Shown here: piece by piece, positions 7,663 through 16,866 of the stretch
Numbering within the stretch: the stretch's first letter is position 1
How the letters are laid out: every line of letters begins with the position of its first letter
Assembly (NCBI RefSeq): GCF_017312365.1
Contig: NZ_BLJI01000006.1
Location: 107,611-171,610 of the forward strand
Source of the DNA: Chroococcus sp. FPU101
Lineage (GTDB): Bacteria; Cyanobacteriota; Cyanobacteriia; Cyanobacteriales; Microcystaceae
Length of the DNA: 64,000 bases
Reading direction: 5' to 3'
The notes under the pieces: generated by a model
What the model saw: the letters and a program-made list of their open reading frames with translations, nothing else
Told to the model about the DNA's origin: nothing
Databases searched by the model: none
Made by a program: the position numbers and the translations under genes

Positions 7663-9667
7663 TTTATTAATTAAATCTTTAGTAATTCTATTTTTCAGTA
7701 TCTTACCGTCACCTAATGCTTTAGGAGATAGCACAAAAGATAGAATTTTAATACAAGAAATTCAAAATCATCTTGAGTTGGGGAATTTGTCAAGGGTAAC
7801 TCAGCTTCTAGAGCAGATTTCTAATACTTCTTATAAAAAAGTATTGGAAGCTAATTTAGCAGCCCGTGTTGGCGATTATGATCAAGCAATTACGCTCTAT
7901 AAAGAGTCAATTGGAAATTTTCAAGACCTAACACAAAAACGTTTAATTTGGAATTATATTCAAGCATTGAGAGAGAGAATTAAATATTATGAATGGCAAT
8001 TGACGACTGAAAAAGATCCTTTATCAAGACAAGATTTACAAGAAAAAATAGAGAGTGATCGTGAACTAGCTCTAACTTTAGCACGTAATAATCGAGATGA
8101 CTTAGAAATTTCTGTTCTTCTTTTTCAACTAAATCCAGAAGAAGTCGAGCTTGATCCGATACGAAAGAAAATCGAAAAGAGTGAAGATTCCCAAGAAAAA
8201 GTTGAAACGTTAATTGCTGTCTCGGAGCTTCAAGCGGCTCTTGAAGTGGCCCAACGTTTGAATCAGCATCGATTTCTTTCTTGGGCTTATAGCGCACTAG
8301 GAAGGCAACAGCTACACGAGGGGTTGGTGGATGAGGCGATCATTTCTTTAGATCGCTCCAGAATGGCGGCGAATCAGGCACAGGATCATTTAGCGATCGC
8401 TCGGACTTCAAGTGATTTAGCCAAAGCTTATTTAAAACAAGGAAATCGTGAACGTGCGAAACTGAATTATCGATTATCCGTTGCGGCGATTGAACGGATT
8501 AGAAAAACGGTGGCGGGTTATCGGGTTGATCCCTTACTTTTTCAAGAAATACAGTCAATTTTACGAGATTATTTGGCTCTATTGTTAAATTCGCCTTCTC
8601 TTGATCAAGAAACTTTAAAAGAGGCGATTCAACTTCAAAAACTGAGTACCTTAAGTGAGTTGGACTCATATTTCAAAAGTCTTTGTGATGTGGAATCTCA
8701 AGTTACTTCAAAAGTTCAGAAGGATACGGCTTATATCTACACGGTTATTTTAGATGATCGCTTATTAATCATCCTTCAAACCCCACAGGGGTACACTTCA
8801 CAATCAATTGCAATTCCTAAAGCGCAACTGGATGAATTACTCTATCAGTGGCGGTTGGCTTTATCAGATCCAACAGATAATGATTATATTGAAGATGGGC
8901 GAAAACTTTATGATTTACTAATTCGTCCTATAGAAAGCTTACTTATTGATAAAAAACGCCTGATTTTTGTCCAAGATGGGTTACTCCGAACGATTCCGAT
9001 GGCTGCCTTGATTGATGGGAAGCAGTTTTTGGTGGAACGGTACAAAATTGCCTATTCATTAGGTTTTAAACTCCAAGAACCCAATCAACGCCTTAGAACG
9101 GCTTTAGTGGCAGGGTCAAGTCAAACATCAACCGAGATTTTAGAAAATGTCAATCGGGAAGTGGCTGAGTTAAGTCAAATCCTGTCGGCGGATATCCTTT
9201 CAGGGCAAGAATTAACCGAGCAATCCCTTTCTCAAAGATTACAAAATCGCTCCTATGATGTCCTACACATCGCTACTCGAAACCGAATTTTACCCAATAT
9301 CGAGCAAAGCATCTTCTCACTAGGACAGCAGGACATTTCTTTACTTGATTTTGAGCGGATTCTTCGTAATAGGAAAGGTAAAATTGCTTTCTTAAATTTG
9401 GCAGGATGCGATACTGCTTCAGGTAATGCGGTGGCGATTTTGGGCTTAACAGGGATCGGACTGCGATCAGGGATTGTTACGACGGTGGGGAGTTTATGGG
9501 GAATAGACGATGATATTACTACTGATTTTATGATCGAGTTTTACCAGAATTTGCAGCAGACGGAGAATTATGAAGATTCACTTCGGCAAGCTCAATTGAA
9601 GGCAATTAGCAATCCGTCGTTACATCCTCATGCCTGGGCAGGTTTTCTTGTTTTAACTAATGAATAA
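7637..9667 (+). CDS. TPR-CHAT domain protein with altered catalytic His
   Basis: CHAT domains are caspase-fold peptidases, often fused to TPRs. This protein of about 676 residues has an N-terminal hydrophobic segment, probable TPR-type helices over residues about 30-300 (LAARVGDYDQAITLYKES, then paired helices near 200-290), and a C-terminal CHAT domain over about 400-676. The Cys is present in LAGCDTASG (C591). The position normally holding the catalytic His in the HxATHG motif reads HIATRN, with Arg548. The enzyme may therefore be inactive or use another residue. The start at 7637 is the ATG nearest the signal-like segment; 7583 is another ATG in frame. It is divergent from, and overlaps, the DUF928 gene. 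Confidence 0.88.
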   Translation: MVNLDNLNILLIKSLVILFFSILPSPNALGDSTKDRILIQEIQNHLELGNLSRVTQLLEQISNTSYKKVLEANLAARVGDYDQAITLYKESIGNFQDLTQKRLIWNYIQALRERIKYYEWQLTTEKDPLSRQDLQEKIESDRELALTLARNNRDDLEISVLLFQLNPEEVELDPIRKKIEKSEDSQEKVETLIAVSELQAALEVAQRLNQHRFLSWAYSALGRQQLHEGLVDEAIISLDRSRMAANQAQDHLAIARTSSDLAKAYLKQGNRERAKLNYRLSVAAIERIRKTVAGYRVDPLLFQEIQSILRDYLALLLNSPSLDQETLKEAIQLQKLSTLSELDSYFKSLCDVESQVTSKVQKDTAYIYTVILDDRLLIILQTPQGYTSQSIAIPKAQLDELLYQWRLALSDPTDNDYIEDGRKLYDLLIRPIESLLIDKKRLIFVQDGLLRTIPMAALIDGKQFLVERYKIAYSLGFKLQEPNQRLRTALVAGSSQTSTEILENVNREVAELSQILSADILSGQELTEQSLSQRLQNRSYDVLHIATRNRILPNIEQSIFSLGQQDISLLDFERILRNRKGKIAFLNLAGCDTASGNAVAILGLTGIGLRSGIVTTVGSLWGIDDDITTDFMIEFYQNLQQTENYEDSLRQAQLKAISNPSLHPHAWAGFLVLTNE

Positions 9668-9696
9668 ACTACCTGCGATTTTCGCGGTCACTTTCT

Positions 9697-11034
9697 TTAA
9701 ATAACTTTCATAGACAATGATTTAGGGGGAATCATTGCAATGCCATGACGGACAGGTGATAGTTTTTCAGGATTGATTATTTCCAGATTGAGTGATGAAA
9801 TAATTGTCGCTAAAATACATTTCATTTCTTGCAGAGCAAAAGTTGCGCCTAAACAATGACGCTCGCCGCCCCCAAACGGCAAATACTCAAATGGTGAAAA
9901 CTGACGCTCTAAAAATCGTTCGGGGTTAAACTGTTTTGGCTCTGGGTAGGCTGATGTCCTGTGATGAGCTAAGTAGATTGAAATATTAATTATTGTTCCT
10001 GGTTCAAGTTGAAAACTTTCTAGTCGAAAAGGTTGTTTAATTGTTCTTGAGAAAGTGCTAATAGCGATCGGATATAATCTAAGAGTTTCCTGACATACAG
10101 CATTAAGATAAGTAAGCTGAGAAATATTTTTGTTACTTCCTTGATTAGAATCTAATTCCATTAATAGCTTTTGACGGATGCTCGGTAAGTAGTGAGTCCA
10201 GTAAAGCGACCAACTTAAAGCGGCTGATGTCGTTTCGTAACCTGCAAAAATTAGGGTCATTAGATTATCTCTAATTTCTTTTATGTCTAAGCTTTGTCCT
10301 GTTTCTTGATCCTGTGCTAGTAAGAGTAAGCTTAAAATATCTTGCCTAAATTCTTTTTTGGCTCGACGTTCACTAATTTCTCGATAAATAAACTGATCGA
10401 TTTGTTGACGCAAAAATTGATAATCACCCCAAATTCCCCAATGAGTTTGAAAAAATGGAAAGGCAAGACAAATGGAAAAGAGAGGATTATCAAATAGATG
10501 AACTAATTGCAGCAGAAGTTCTTGAAGCTCTCGATGCTTTTCTGCTTCAACTCCGAAAATTAGCTTTAAAATAATTTGTAAAGTAATTTGATGGGTTAGA
10601 GAGCGAACTAAAAAAATTTGCTTATTATCATACTGATTTAAACAGTCTTGAGTAATTTTTATCATAAAATCTTGATAGTTTTTAAGTTGCTCTTGGGCAA
10701 AAGCAGGAAGCATAATTCTCTTTACTCTTTGATGATTTTTATCATTCAAAAATAAAATTGAATTCGTGCCAATTAGCGGCTTAATCAAATCACTTGTTTG
10801 TTCTGAGCTAATAACTTCAGAAGAAGCAGTTAAAACTGATTTAATAGCATTAGGATTACTAATACAAATAATCGGAGGATTATCCTTCCCTCCTAATCGA
10901 AAAATGTCACCATAGCTTTTAGACCAATGATCTAAAGTTTCTAAAGGTGACGTTAAAATTTGAAATCTTTGTAATAGTAGCGGACTTTTTGGCCCATCAG
11001 GTAGATAATGAGTTAAAATACTAGAATTTGACAT
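9697..11034 (-). CDS. Cytochrome P450, CYP110-like
   Basis: This heme monooxygenase has 445 residues from the ATG at 11034. It opens with the proline-rich LPDGPKSPLLLQ, as in cyanobacterial CYP110 proteins. The I-helix oxygen-activation motif is AGYETTS, the ExxR motif is ETLR, and the heme-binding loop is PFGGGERHCLGA with Cys394 as the axial ligand. All key residues are present, so it should be active; CYP110 enzymes commonly oxidise fatty-acid-like or terpenoid substrates, but the substrate here is unknown. The frame extends upstream to 11115, which would overlap the divergent TpsA gene; the start at 11034 leaves 13 bp between the two ATGs. It stops 29 bp past the convergent CHAT gene. Confidence 0.95.
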   Translation of the reverse strand: MSNSSILTHYLPDGPKSPLLLQRFQILTSPLETLDHWSKSYGDIFRLGGKDNPPIICISNPNAIKSVLTASSEVISSEQTSDLIKPLIGTNSILFLNDKNHQRVKRIMLPAFAQEQLKNYQDFMIKITQDCLNQYDNKQIFLVRSLTHQITLQIILKLIFGVEAEKHRELQELLLQLVHLFDNPLFSICLAFPFFQTHWGIWGDYQFLRQQIDQFIYREISERRAKKEFRQDILSLLLLAQDQETGQSLDIKEIRDNLMTLIFAGYETTSAALSWSLYWTHYLPSIRQKLLMELDSNQGSNKNISQLTYLNAVCQETLRLYPIAISTFSRTIKQPFRLESFQLEPGTIINISIYLAHHRTSAYPEPKQFNPERFLERQFSPFEYLPFGGGERHCLGATFALQEMKCILATIISSLNLEIINPEKLSPVRHGIAMIPPKSLSMKVI

Positions 11035-11047
11035 AGTTTTAAAAATA

Positions 11048-13510
11048 ATGCAGTTCAATAAGTTAATTATTTTATTTATTATAAGCATAACGATTACACC
11101 TTTATCGGCTGTCAAAGGACAGATAGTTCCCGATCAAACGTTAGGTAATGAATCATCAATTGTCGTTCCTGAGCAAATAATTAAGGAATTACCTAGTTCT
11201 GTAATTCAAGGAGGAGCCTCTAGGGGAACTAACTTGTTTCATAGTTTTCATGAGTTTAATATTGATCTAGGAAAAGCCGTCTATTTTAACAATCCGTTAG
11301 GAATAAACTCTATCTTTACCCGAATTACAGGAAATAAAGCTTCTCAACTTTTAGGACGCTTAGGAGTTTTGGGTAATGCTAATTTACTACTTCTTAATCC
11401 AAATGGTATTATTTTTGGGCGCAATGCGTCTTTAGATGTTAATGGTTCTTTCGTAGCTACAACAGCTAATCGCATTCGTTTTGCTGATAGGACTTTATTT
11501 AGTTCTAACAACAATTCTTTAGAATCAATTTTGACAATTAGTGTTCCGATTGGTTTGGACTTTTTTGGCAATAATCAACCCATCCGAGTTGAAGGATATG
11601 GACATAACGTGAACTTGAGGGCGTTTCTTCCTGCTCAGAGATTTCCTACTTTATCATTTTTAAGCGTTCCAACCTCAAAAACGTTAGCCTTAATTGGAGG
11701 AAATGTTACTTTATCAGGAGGCGTAGTGCAAGCTTCAGGTCACATTGAAGTTGCTTCAGTTGACCAGGGGTTTGTTAAATGGTCGGGCTTTTCGGAAAGC
11801 AATAATTTTTCTTATCAAGAAGTGCAAAAATTTAAAAATGTAGACTTAACTTCAGCCTCTTTATTAGATGCTAGTGGAAGCTTTAATGGGCAAATTAATA
11901 TCTCTGCAAATCAATTGACTTTACAAGGTGGCTCGGGTATTTTGAGTCAGCAAGTCATGGGTGAAAAAAGTCAAATCTATCTAAGCCTATCTGCTCTAAA
12001 TATTAATGGTGGATTGACACTAAAAACTTTAGTAACTCCTGAAAATTATCCAATTATTCTCCCTATTTTTACCAGTCAAGGGAGAACTGTCAAGATTGGT
12101 GATGTTATTACTTCTTTTTTCCCTAACTTTATTTTATCAGAAGTTTTAGCTCAAGGACAAGGCACAGCTATTACGATTAATACAGAAAATTTAAAAATTA
12201 GTGACGGGGGGCAAATTACCACTCGAACTTTTGGTGAAGCTACGGGAGGACAAATTATCATTAAGGCTCAGAATGTACAAATTCTGGGTTATGCTAATAT
12301 TCCTGAATTTATTTCAATAGGACAAGCTATTTTTAGTTCGATTAATACAAGTACCTTTGCTCAAGGAAATGGAGGTTTGATTTCGCTTTCCTCTAATGAT
12401 CTTTTTATTGAACAGGGTGGTTCACTTTCTTCAACAACTTTTGCTTTTGGGAAAGGGGGTAATATTAATCTAAAAGTTAATAATTTAATCAGTTTGTCGG
12501 GAATTATTCCTAATGTGTTCTTACAAAGCTCAATTAAAGTAGTTTCAACGGGACAAGCAACTGGAAATGCTGGCGATCTAACCCTTCAGACCACTAAATT
12601 AAAATTGAGTAACGGAGGTGAAATCTCAAATTCAACATATACTCAAAGTAATGCAGGAAGTTCATTTATTTCGGCTTCCGAGTCAATTACGTTAGATGGA
12701 GTTGCTGATCAAGATTCACGATTTCCCAGTACAATAAGCTCCGCAGGTTATACAACAACACAAAATTTACGGGATTTCTTTTCAATAGCTCCTTTGCCAA
12801 CTGGAAATGCTGGTAGGCTTACGATCACTACTCCTCAGCTAACTATCTCAAATGGAGCCGTTATTAGTGTTGGAAATAATGGATTAGGTGATGCCGGGCA
12901 GATCAACATTAAAACAAAGAATCTACAATTAGACCAAGGAAATATTACCGCAGCGACTCGGACTGGTAAACAAGGAAATATTAATATAATTTCCGATCTC
13001 ACAAGACTTTCTAATAATAGTTCGATCTCAGCTATTGCAGGCACTACCTCAGATGGAGGTAATATCTTTTTAAATAGTTCTTTATTATTAATAGATGGAA
13101 GTCAAATTACAGCAGATGCGATTCAAGGAAATGGAGGTAATATTGATTTGAGAACTTTAGTTATCTTTAAAACCTTAGACAGTTCGATTACTGCTAGTTC
13201 CCGGTTAGGAATTGATGGCACGATTAATATTGATACCATTCCCTACAATTTCGATGTTACCAATGTCGAAATTCCAACTTCTGTCTCTCTAGCGCAGGTC
13301 GCTTTAAAAGCCTGTTACGACTACGGACAAAGGTTAACTCAAACTGGAGAGGGTCAAATTGTGAGGGATGTCAATCGTGCAGGAAGAACCTTTGACGATC
13401 TGATCCCGTTGAATCAAGCAATCAGTATAGAAAATTTACCTGATGGACGAGTTCGGCTGTTAACCTGTCAGGATATACTAAAAACGAAATTGCCCCAGAA
13501 CCGAGAATGA
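11048..13510 (+). CDS. Two-partner secretion exoprotein (FhaB-type TpsA, S-layer-like)
   Basis: This 820-residue secreted protein has a signal peptide (residues 1-24) and then the TPS/filamentous-hemagglutinin N-terminal domain (about 25-270), with the hallmark NPNGIIFG at about residue 117 and ANRIRF downstream. The remainder is Gly/Asn/Ser-rich repeats of about 20-25 residues with recurring GNGG, NAGD and ISNG turns, as in a right-handed beta helix. The C-terminal part carries two Cys (KACYDYG and RLLTCQD). It is smaller than pathogen adhesins but typical of cyanobacterial S-layer-family TpsA proteins. It should be exported by the TpsB partner encoded convergently; the two genes overlap by 33 bp at their 3' ends. 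Confidence 0.92.
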   Translation: MQFNKLIILFIISITITPLSAVKGQIVPDQTLGNESSIVVPEQIIKELPSSVIQGGASRGTNLFHSFHEFNIDLGKAVYFNNPLGINSIFTRITGNKASQLLGRLGVLGNANLLLLNPNGIIFGRNASLDVNGSFVATTANRIRFADRTLFSSNNNSLESILTISVPIGLDFFGNNQPIRVEGYGHNVNLRAFLPAQRFPTLSFLSVPTSKTLALIGGNVTLSGGVVQASGHIEVASVDQGFVKWSGFSESNNFSYQEVQKFKNVDLTSASLLDASGSFNGQINISANQLTLQGGSGILSQQVMGEKSQIYLSLSALNINGGLTLKTLVTPENYPIILPIFTSQGRTVKIGDVITSFFPNFILSEVLAQGQGTAITINTENLKISDGGQITTRTFGEATGGQIIIKAQNVQILGYANIPEFISIGQAIFSSINTSTFAQGNGGLISLSSNDLFIEQGGSLSSTTFAFGKGGNINLKVNNLISLSGIIPNVFLQSSIKVVSTGQATGNAGDLTLQTTKLKLSNGGEISNSTYTQSNAGSSFISASESITLDGVADQDSRFPSTISSAGYTTTQNLRDFFSIAPLPTGNAGRLTITTPQLTISNGAVISVGNNGLGDAGQINIKTKNLQLDQGNITAATRTGKQGNINIISDLTRLSNNSSISAIAGTTSDGGNIFLNSSLLLIDGSQITADAIQGNGGNIDLRTLVIFKTLDSSITASSRLGIDGTINIDTIPYNFDVTNVEIPTSVSLAQVALKACYDYGQRLTQTGEGQIVRDVNRAGRTFDDLIPLNQAISIENLPDGRVRLLTCQDILKTKLPQNRE

Positions 13511-15115
13511 TAGCCCTTGAGTCAGATCATCGAAACCACTATTAGTATCATTAAGGGCAAAACCGTAATTGGTTTGGATGAGGAGTAGATCTCTATAACT
13601 TAACCTGACTCCGACCCCAGTTCCAACGAGAGTTTGTGGGTCAGCACTTCCGCCTCTGGTATTCCACACGTAGCCGATATCCAAGAAAGGAAAACCACTA
13701 AACTCAACATCATTCGTTTTGTAAAAAGGAAACCGTACTTCAAGTGTACCCGCAATACAACTATCTCCAGTTCGAGCGTTGGTAGTATAGCCTCTGACTG
13801 TATTACCGAAAATGAATTGGTTCCCGTTTCTCCCTCCGATCGCACACTGCTCGATGTTTGGTAAACTTTGAGGAGTTAACTGTAAGGCAAGGCGAGTAAA
13901 AACCTGTCCGATACCAAAATTGTAAAGATACTGTCCCTGCCCTTGCCAGTGGAAAAAGGTACTGTCTACTTCTTGGTTGGATAAGCCAATGGAGAATTGA
14001 GAAAGAACGATCGCTAAACTCTTGGCCGAACGCTTAATATAGGTTTGATCGAGTCGAATTGCGGTTAATCTGACATTAGAAAATAACTTATCGTTTAAAA
14101 CAAAGTTCTGGCTTTCTCGATGATCTACACCAAAACTAAAATCGAGCGATTCATTGAATTTTTGCCAGATCGCCTGTGTAAAACGAAATGAGGCAACATA
14201 GCTATCGTTTTTGATGTCAAAATCTTTGAAAAAGCCATCGATGATATTGCTATTACTTTGCTGATAAGTTAATTCGATTCTAGAACGAGTAGGAAGGATT
14301 GGAATGGTTGCACCTACTACGAAGCGATCTAATCCTTCGGTTACTTTGTATTCGGCTCTAAATTGTTCGCCTCCCCCTGCAATGTTGTTGTTTTCGATAA
14401 AACCTCGAATCCCCCAAGAACCGACGGTAAAATTTTCGTCATTGCTGATTTCGGCTCCAATGTTCCACTTCGGTTGAGGGACAAAATTGACGTTAATGAT
14501 TGATTCAGACAAGCGATCCCCTGGTGTAATTGTATTTTGCAGATTTTTAACCAATGGATCGATTAAAAGTAGACTCAATCCTTCTCCTAAGCGTTCTTTT
14601 TGTAAGGGTTGATCTAGAAAAGGTTCAAGTTTTGATTTAATGTAGTCATCTCGTATCCCTGAACCATTCACGTTAACAATGGCTATTCCTTCAATTGCAT
14701 TAAAGATGAGTGTTCCTCCAGAGGGTTGTCCCTCGATAACAACAAAAGAAGTGAAATAACCTCGATCTACATAAGCTTGAGTTAGTTTATCTTGAAGTTC
14801 GAGGAAGAGTTCAGGATTAATGGGTTGATTGAGATAGGGAGCGGCGATCGCATTAATTTCTTCTTGAGTAAAGACCGTATTATTTTTCAGCAACACTTCG
14901 CGCAATAGTCTTGTGTTATTGCTTTTAGTATTTTCATTTGTGTACGATGATACTAAACATTTTTTTTTATGTAGCTGATGTTTTTCACAATCAGTTTGTT
15001 TATTGTTAATAATAGCGGGTATAGGTGCGATTATTTTAGGTGTATATTTTCTAATTAAGCTTAAATCATTAGACAGTATAACATTGCCTAGTACAACTAA
15101 ACTGTATCGTATCAT
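13478..15115 (-). CDS. TpsB outer-membrane transporter (ShlB/FhaC/HecB family)
   Basis: This 545-residue outer-membrane pore exports the TpsA partner. After a weak N-terminal hydrophobic segment and a Lys/Asn-rich stretch, a POTRA domain spans about 78-155 (TVFTQEEINAIAAPYL, then RGYF and FNAIEG). A 16-strand barrel follows from about 225. The conserved VRGY loop is present (about residue 440, in TVRGYTTN) and the protein ends in Phe (GQFRF), as outer-membrane barrels do. In most organisms tpsB and tpsA are co-transcribed; here they converge and overlap by 33 bp. Signal peptide strength is poor, so the true start could differ slightly. Confidence 0.92.
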   Translation of the reverse strand: MIRYSLVVLGNVILSNDLSLIRKYTPKIIAPIPAIINNKQTDCEKHQLHKKKCLVSSYTNENTKSNNTRLLREVLLKNNTVFTQEEINAIAAPYLNQPINPELFLELQDKLTQAYVDRGYFTSFVVIEGQPSGGTLIFNAIEGIAIVNVNGSGIRDDYIKSKLEPFLDQPLQKERLGEGLSLLLIDPLVKNLQNTITPGDRLSESIINVNFVPQPKWNIGAEISNDENFTVGSWGIRGFIENNNIAGGGEQFRAEYKVTEGLDRFVVGATIPILPTRSRIELTYQQSNSNIIDGFFKDFDIKNDSYVASFRFTQAIWQKFNESLDFSFGVDHRESQNFVLNDKLFSNVRLTAIRLDQTYIKRSAKSLAIVLSQFSIGLSNQEVDSTFFHWQGQGQYLYNFGIGQVFTRLALQLTPQSLPNIEQCAIGGRNGNQFIFGNTVRGYTTNARTGDSCIAGTLEVRFPFYKTNDVEFSGFPFLDIGYVWNTRGGSADPQTLVGTGVGVRLSYRDLLLIQTNYGFALNDTNSGFDDLTQGLSFSVLGQFRF

Positions 15116-15498
15116 GAAACTCTATTCAAATTAATAAATAAATGTTTAAATATATAAGCAGATAAGCAATCAATTAATATTTCTTGTAAAAATTGTCTCT
15201 TGATTTTTTCTTCTTTTTGCTCTGTTGTCTAATTAATGATTTTGAAGCTTTTTTTAATTTTTTTAAAAGCATTGATTGAAATTTGTTGTAAGATGATTAG
15301 TATGTATTGAGGTATAGCAAAATTTATTTTTCTACATTAAATTTAATCACTAAGTTTTAATAGCTAAGTTAATCGTTTCAATATTTGCTTAAGTTGCTAA
15401 TCTTAATAGTAAATTTGTTCGCTAATCTTTTCGAGGGTTAATGTTGACTAATTGATTTTATATATTTAAACTTAAAATGCTTAGTTTAAAAAGAAAAA
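15116..15498. promoter_or_regulatory. AT-rich intergenic region upstream of the partition genes
   Basis: This 383-bp gap separates tpsB (leftward) from the par genes (rightward) and must contain both promoters. It is extremely AT-rich. GCTAATCTT occurs twice, at 15396-15404 and 15421-15429, 25 bp apart, and CTAAGTT-type repeats lie just before them near 15350-15372. These are candidate operators or a centromere-like site for ParA/ParB, but I see no palindromic parS. Confidence 0.4.
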
Positions 15499-16182
15499 AT
15501 GTCTAAAATTCGACATATTTTATATATTGACACCAATTTAGAGCGAGTATCTTTATTGTTGAGTAGATTTAATCCTCCCTTGGGAATTGATTTAAAGCTT
15601 TTAGAAAATTTGCAACTTAAATATATTTTTACCTATTGTGAGTCTTTTGTCAAAGCTAGGCAATTAATCGCTTTGCATAATTGTCTTCCCTTAGCCTATA
15701 CTTTTGAAAATAATTCGCTCCAACCTTTTGACGGAATCTTAATTGAGATTCAAGGTTCTATTACAGAGCAGCCTGAACTTGAGTCGTTTTTAACATTTGT
15801 TGGTCAACTAACGATGGAATCAAGCTTAATTCCTGATTTGTTTGCGCTTGGTCGAGAAAAAAATATTGAATTACTTCAAAACTATATGGTTTATGGCATT
15901 AGATATTTTTTTCAGTCTCCTTTTGATTTTAAAGATTTAGAAAAAGTTCTTGATAATCATTTTGCTCTTTTTACTAAATCGAAGTGGCGTATTTATAAAA
16001 ATAAAACTAAAAAGAAATCGGTTGAATCCTTTCGCTTTTTTTATTATGAGGGTTCAGCTACCAAGTCTTTAACGATTCCGAATGTCTATTATGATACTGA
16101 GTTAGATGGTGTTGTTATACGTCATTTAGGACTTAATTTACCAGAATCAGAAGTTGAAGCGATTAATGAAATTGAAGAATAG
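15499..16182 (+). CDS. Receiver-like protein lacking phosphorylation residues, first gene of par cluster
   Basis: This 227-residue soluble protein shows the strand-helix rhythm of a response-regulator receiver in its first 155 residues. It opens with RHILYIDTN, has FDGILIEI where the phospho-acceptor strand would be (Glu/Ile in place of LLLDxxMP), and YFFQSPF where receivers have the conserved Lys-Pro. The key Asp and Lys appear to be missing, so it would be a pseudo-receiver. The C-terminal part is basic and unrecognised. It lies 42 bp before parA on the same strand and may regulate or assist partition. The assignment is by pattern only. Confidence 0.6.
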   Translation: MSKIRHILYIDTNLERVSLLLSRFNPPLGIDLKLLENLQLKYIFTYCESFVKARQLIALHNCLPLAYTFENNSLQPFDGILIEIQGSITEQPELESFLTFVGQLTMESSLIPDLFALGREKNIELLQNYMVYGIRYFFQSPFDFKDLEKVLDNHFALFTKSKWRIYKNKTKKKSVESFRFFYYEGSATKSLTIPNVYYDTELDGVVIRHLGLNLPESEVEAINEIEE

Positions 16183-16224
16183 TTGTAAAATTAGAAAAGC
16201 TTTTTTAATTTAGTTCACAAGTTA

Positions 16225-16866
16225 ATGATTATAGCTTTAGTCAATCAAAAAGGGGGGGCAGGAAAAACAACGACTGCTGTTCATTTTGCCTACTGGTTAT
16301 CTGTCAATTCAAAAGTAATTGTCGTTGATGCTGATCGCCAAAAAAGCAGTGCTAATTGGGTACAATTTTTAAATTTACCCTGTCGGGTGGTTAGCGATCC
16401 AGATGAATTATTTGATCTTTTGTCTCCTTTAGCTCAAAGTTTTGACTATGTAATTGTGGATGCTCCAGGAAATTTAAGAGAAATTGTTAGCGTTTTACTT
16501 GATCGCAGTGATTTAGCTCTAATTCCTTGTAAGCAATCGGGGCTTGATCTTCATAGTACAGCAGAAACATTGAGGTTAATCCGTCAAAGACAGGAAGTTA
16601 GAGGGGGTAAACCTTTAGTTTCTTTGTTTCTTAATCAAGCTAAAAAAGGGACGCTTCTTTTACGTGATTCGATACAGGTTCTTCAAGAATCGGGTTTTCC
16701 TGTCCTAAAAAGTATTATTTATGATCGTCAATGTATTATGGATGCCCCAGGGCAGAGAACTACTGTTTGGAATTTGCGTTCTGAGTCAGCTAAACAATCA
16801 GCTAGTGAGTTTGAGAGGCTATTTAAGGAAGTTTTAGAGGTATTAGATGAGCAGTCAAAGAAATAG
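16225..16866 (+). CDS. parA: ParA-family partition ATPase
   Basis: This 213-residue ATPase is of the short plasmid (type Ib-like) ParA class with no N-terminal helix-turn-helix domain. It has the deviant Walker A KGGAGKTT at residues 9-16, Walker A' at VVDADRQKS (about 36-44) and Walker B at YVIVDAPG (about 75-82). It should drive plasmid segregation with ParB. Its 3' end overlaps the ParB start by 20 bp, so the two are co-translated. The lack of a DNA-binding N-terminal domain implies that another protein (ParB or the receiver-like product upstream) represses the operon; that is inference from known type Ib systems. Confidence 0.95.
   Translation: MIIALVNQKGGAGKTTTAVHFAYWLSVNSKVIVVDADRQKSSANWVQFLNLPCRVVSDPDELFDLLSPLAQSFDYVIVDAPGNLREIVSVLLDRSDLALIPCKQSGLDLHSTAETLRLIRQRQEVRGGKPLVSLFLNQAKKGTLLLRDSIQVLQESGFPVLKSIIYDRQCIMDAPGQRTTVWNLRSESAKQSASEFERLFKEVLEVLDEQSKK

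Noticed and set aside
7980..8297. 105-codon frame antisense to the CHAT gene
   Set aside because: It lies fully inside a well-supported gene, with a composition typical of an antisense shadow of a helical repeat protein.
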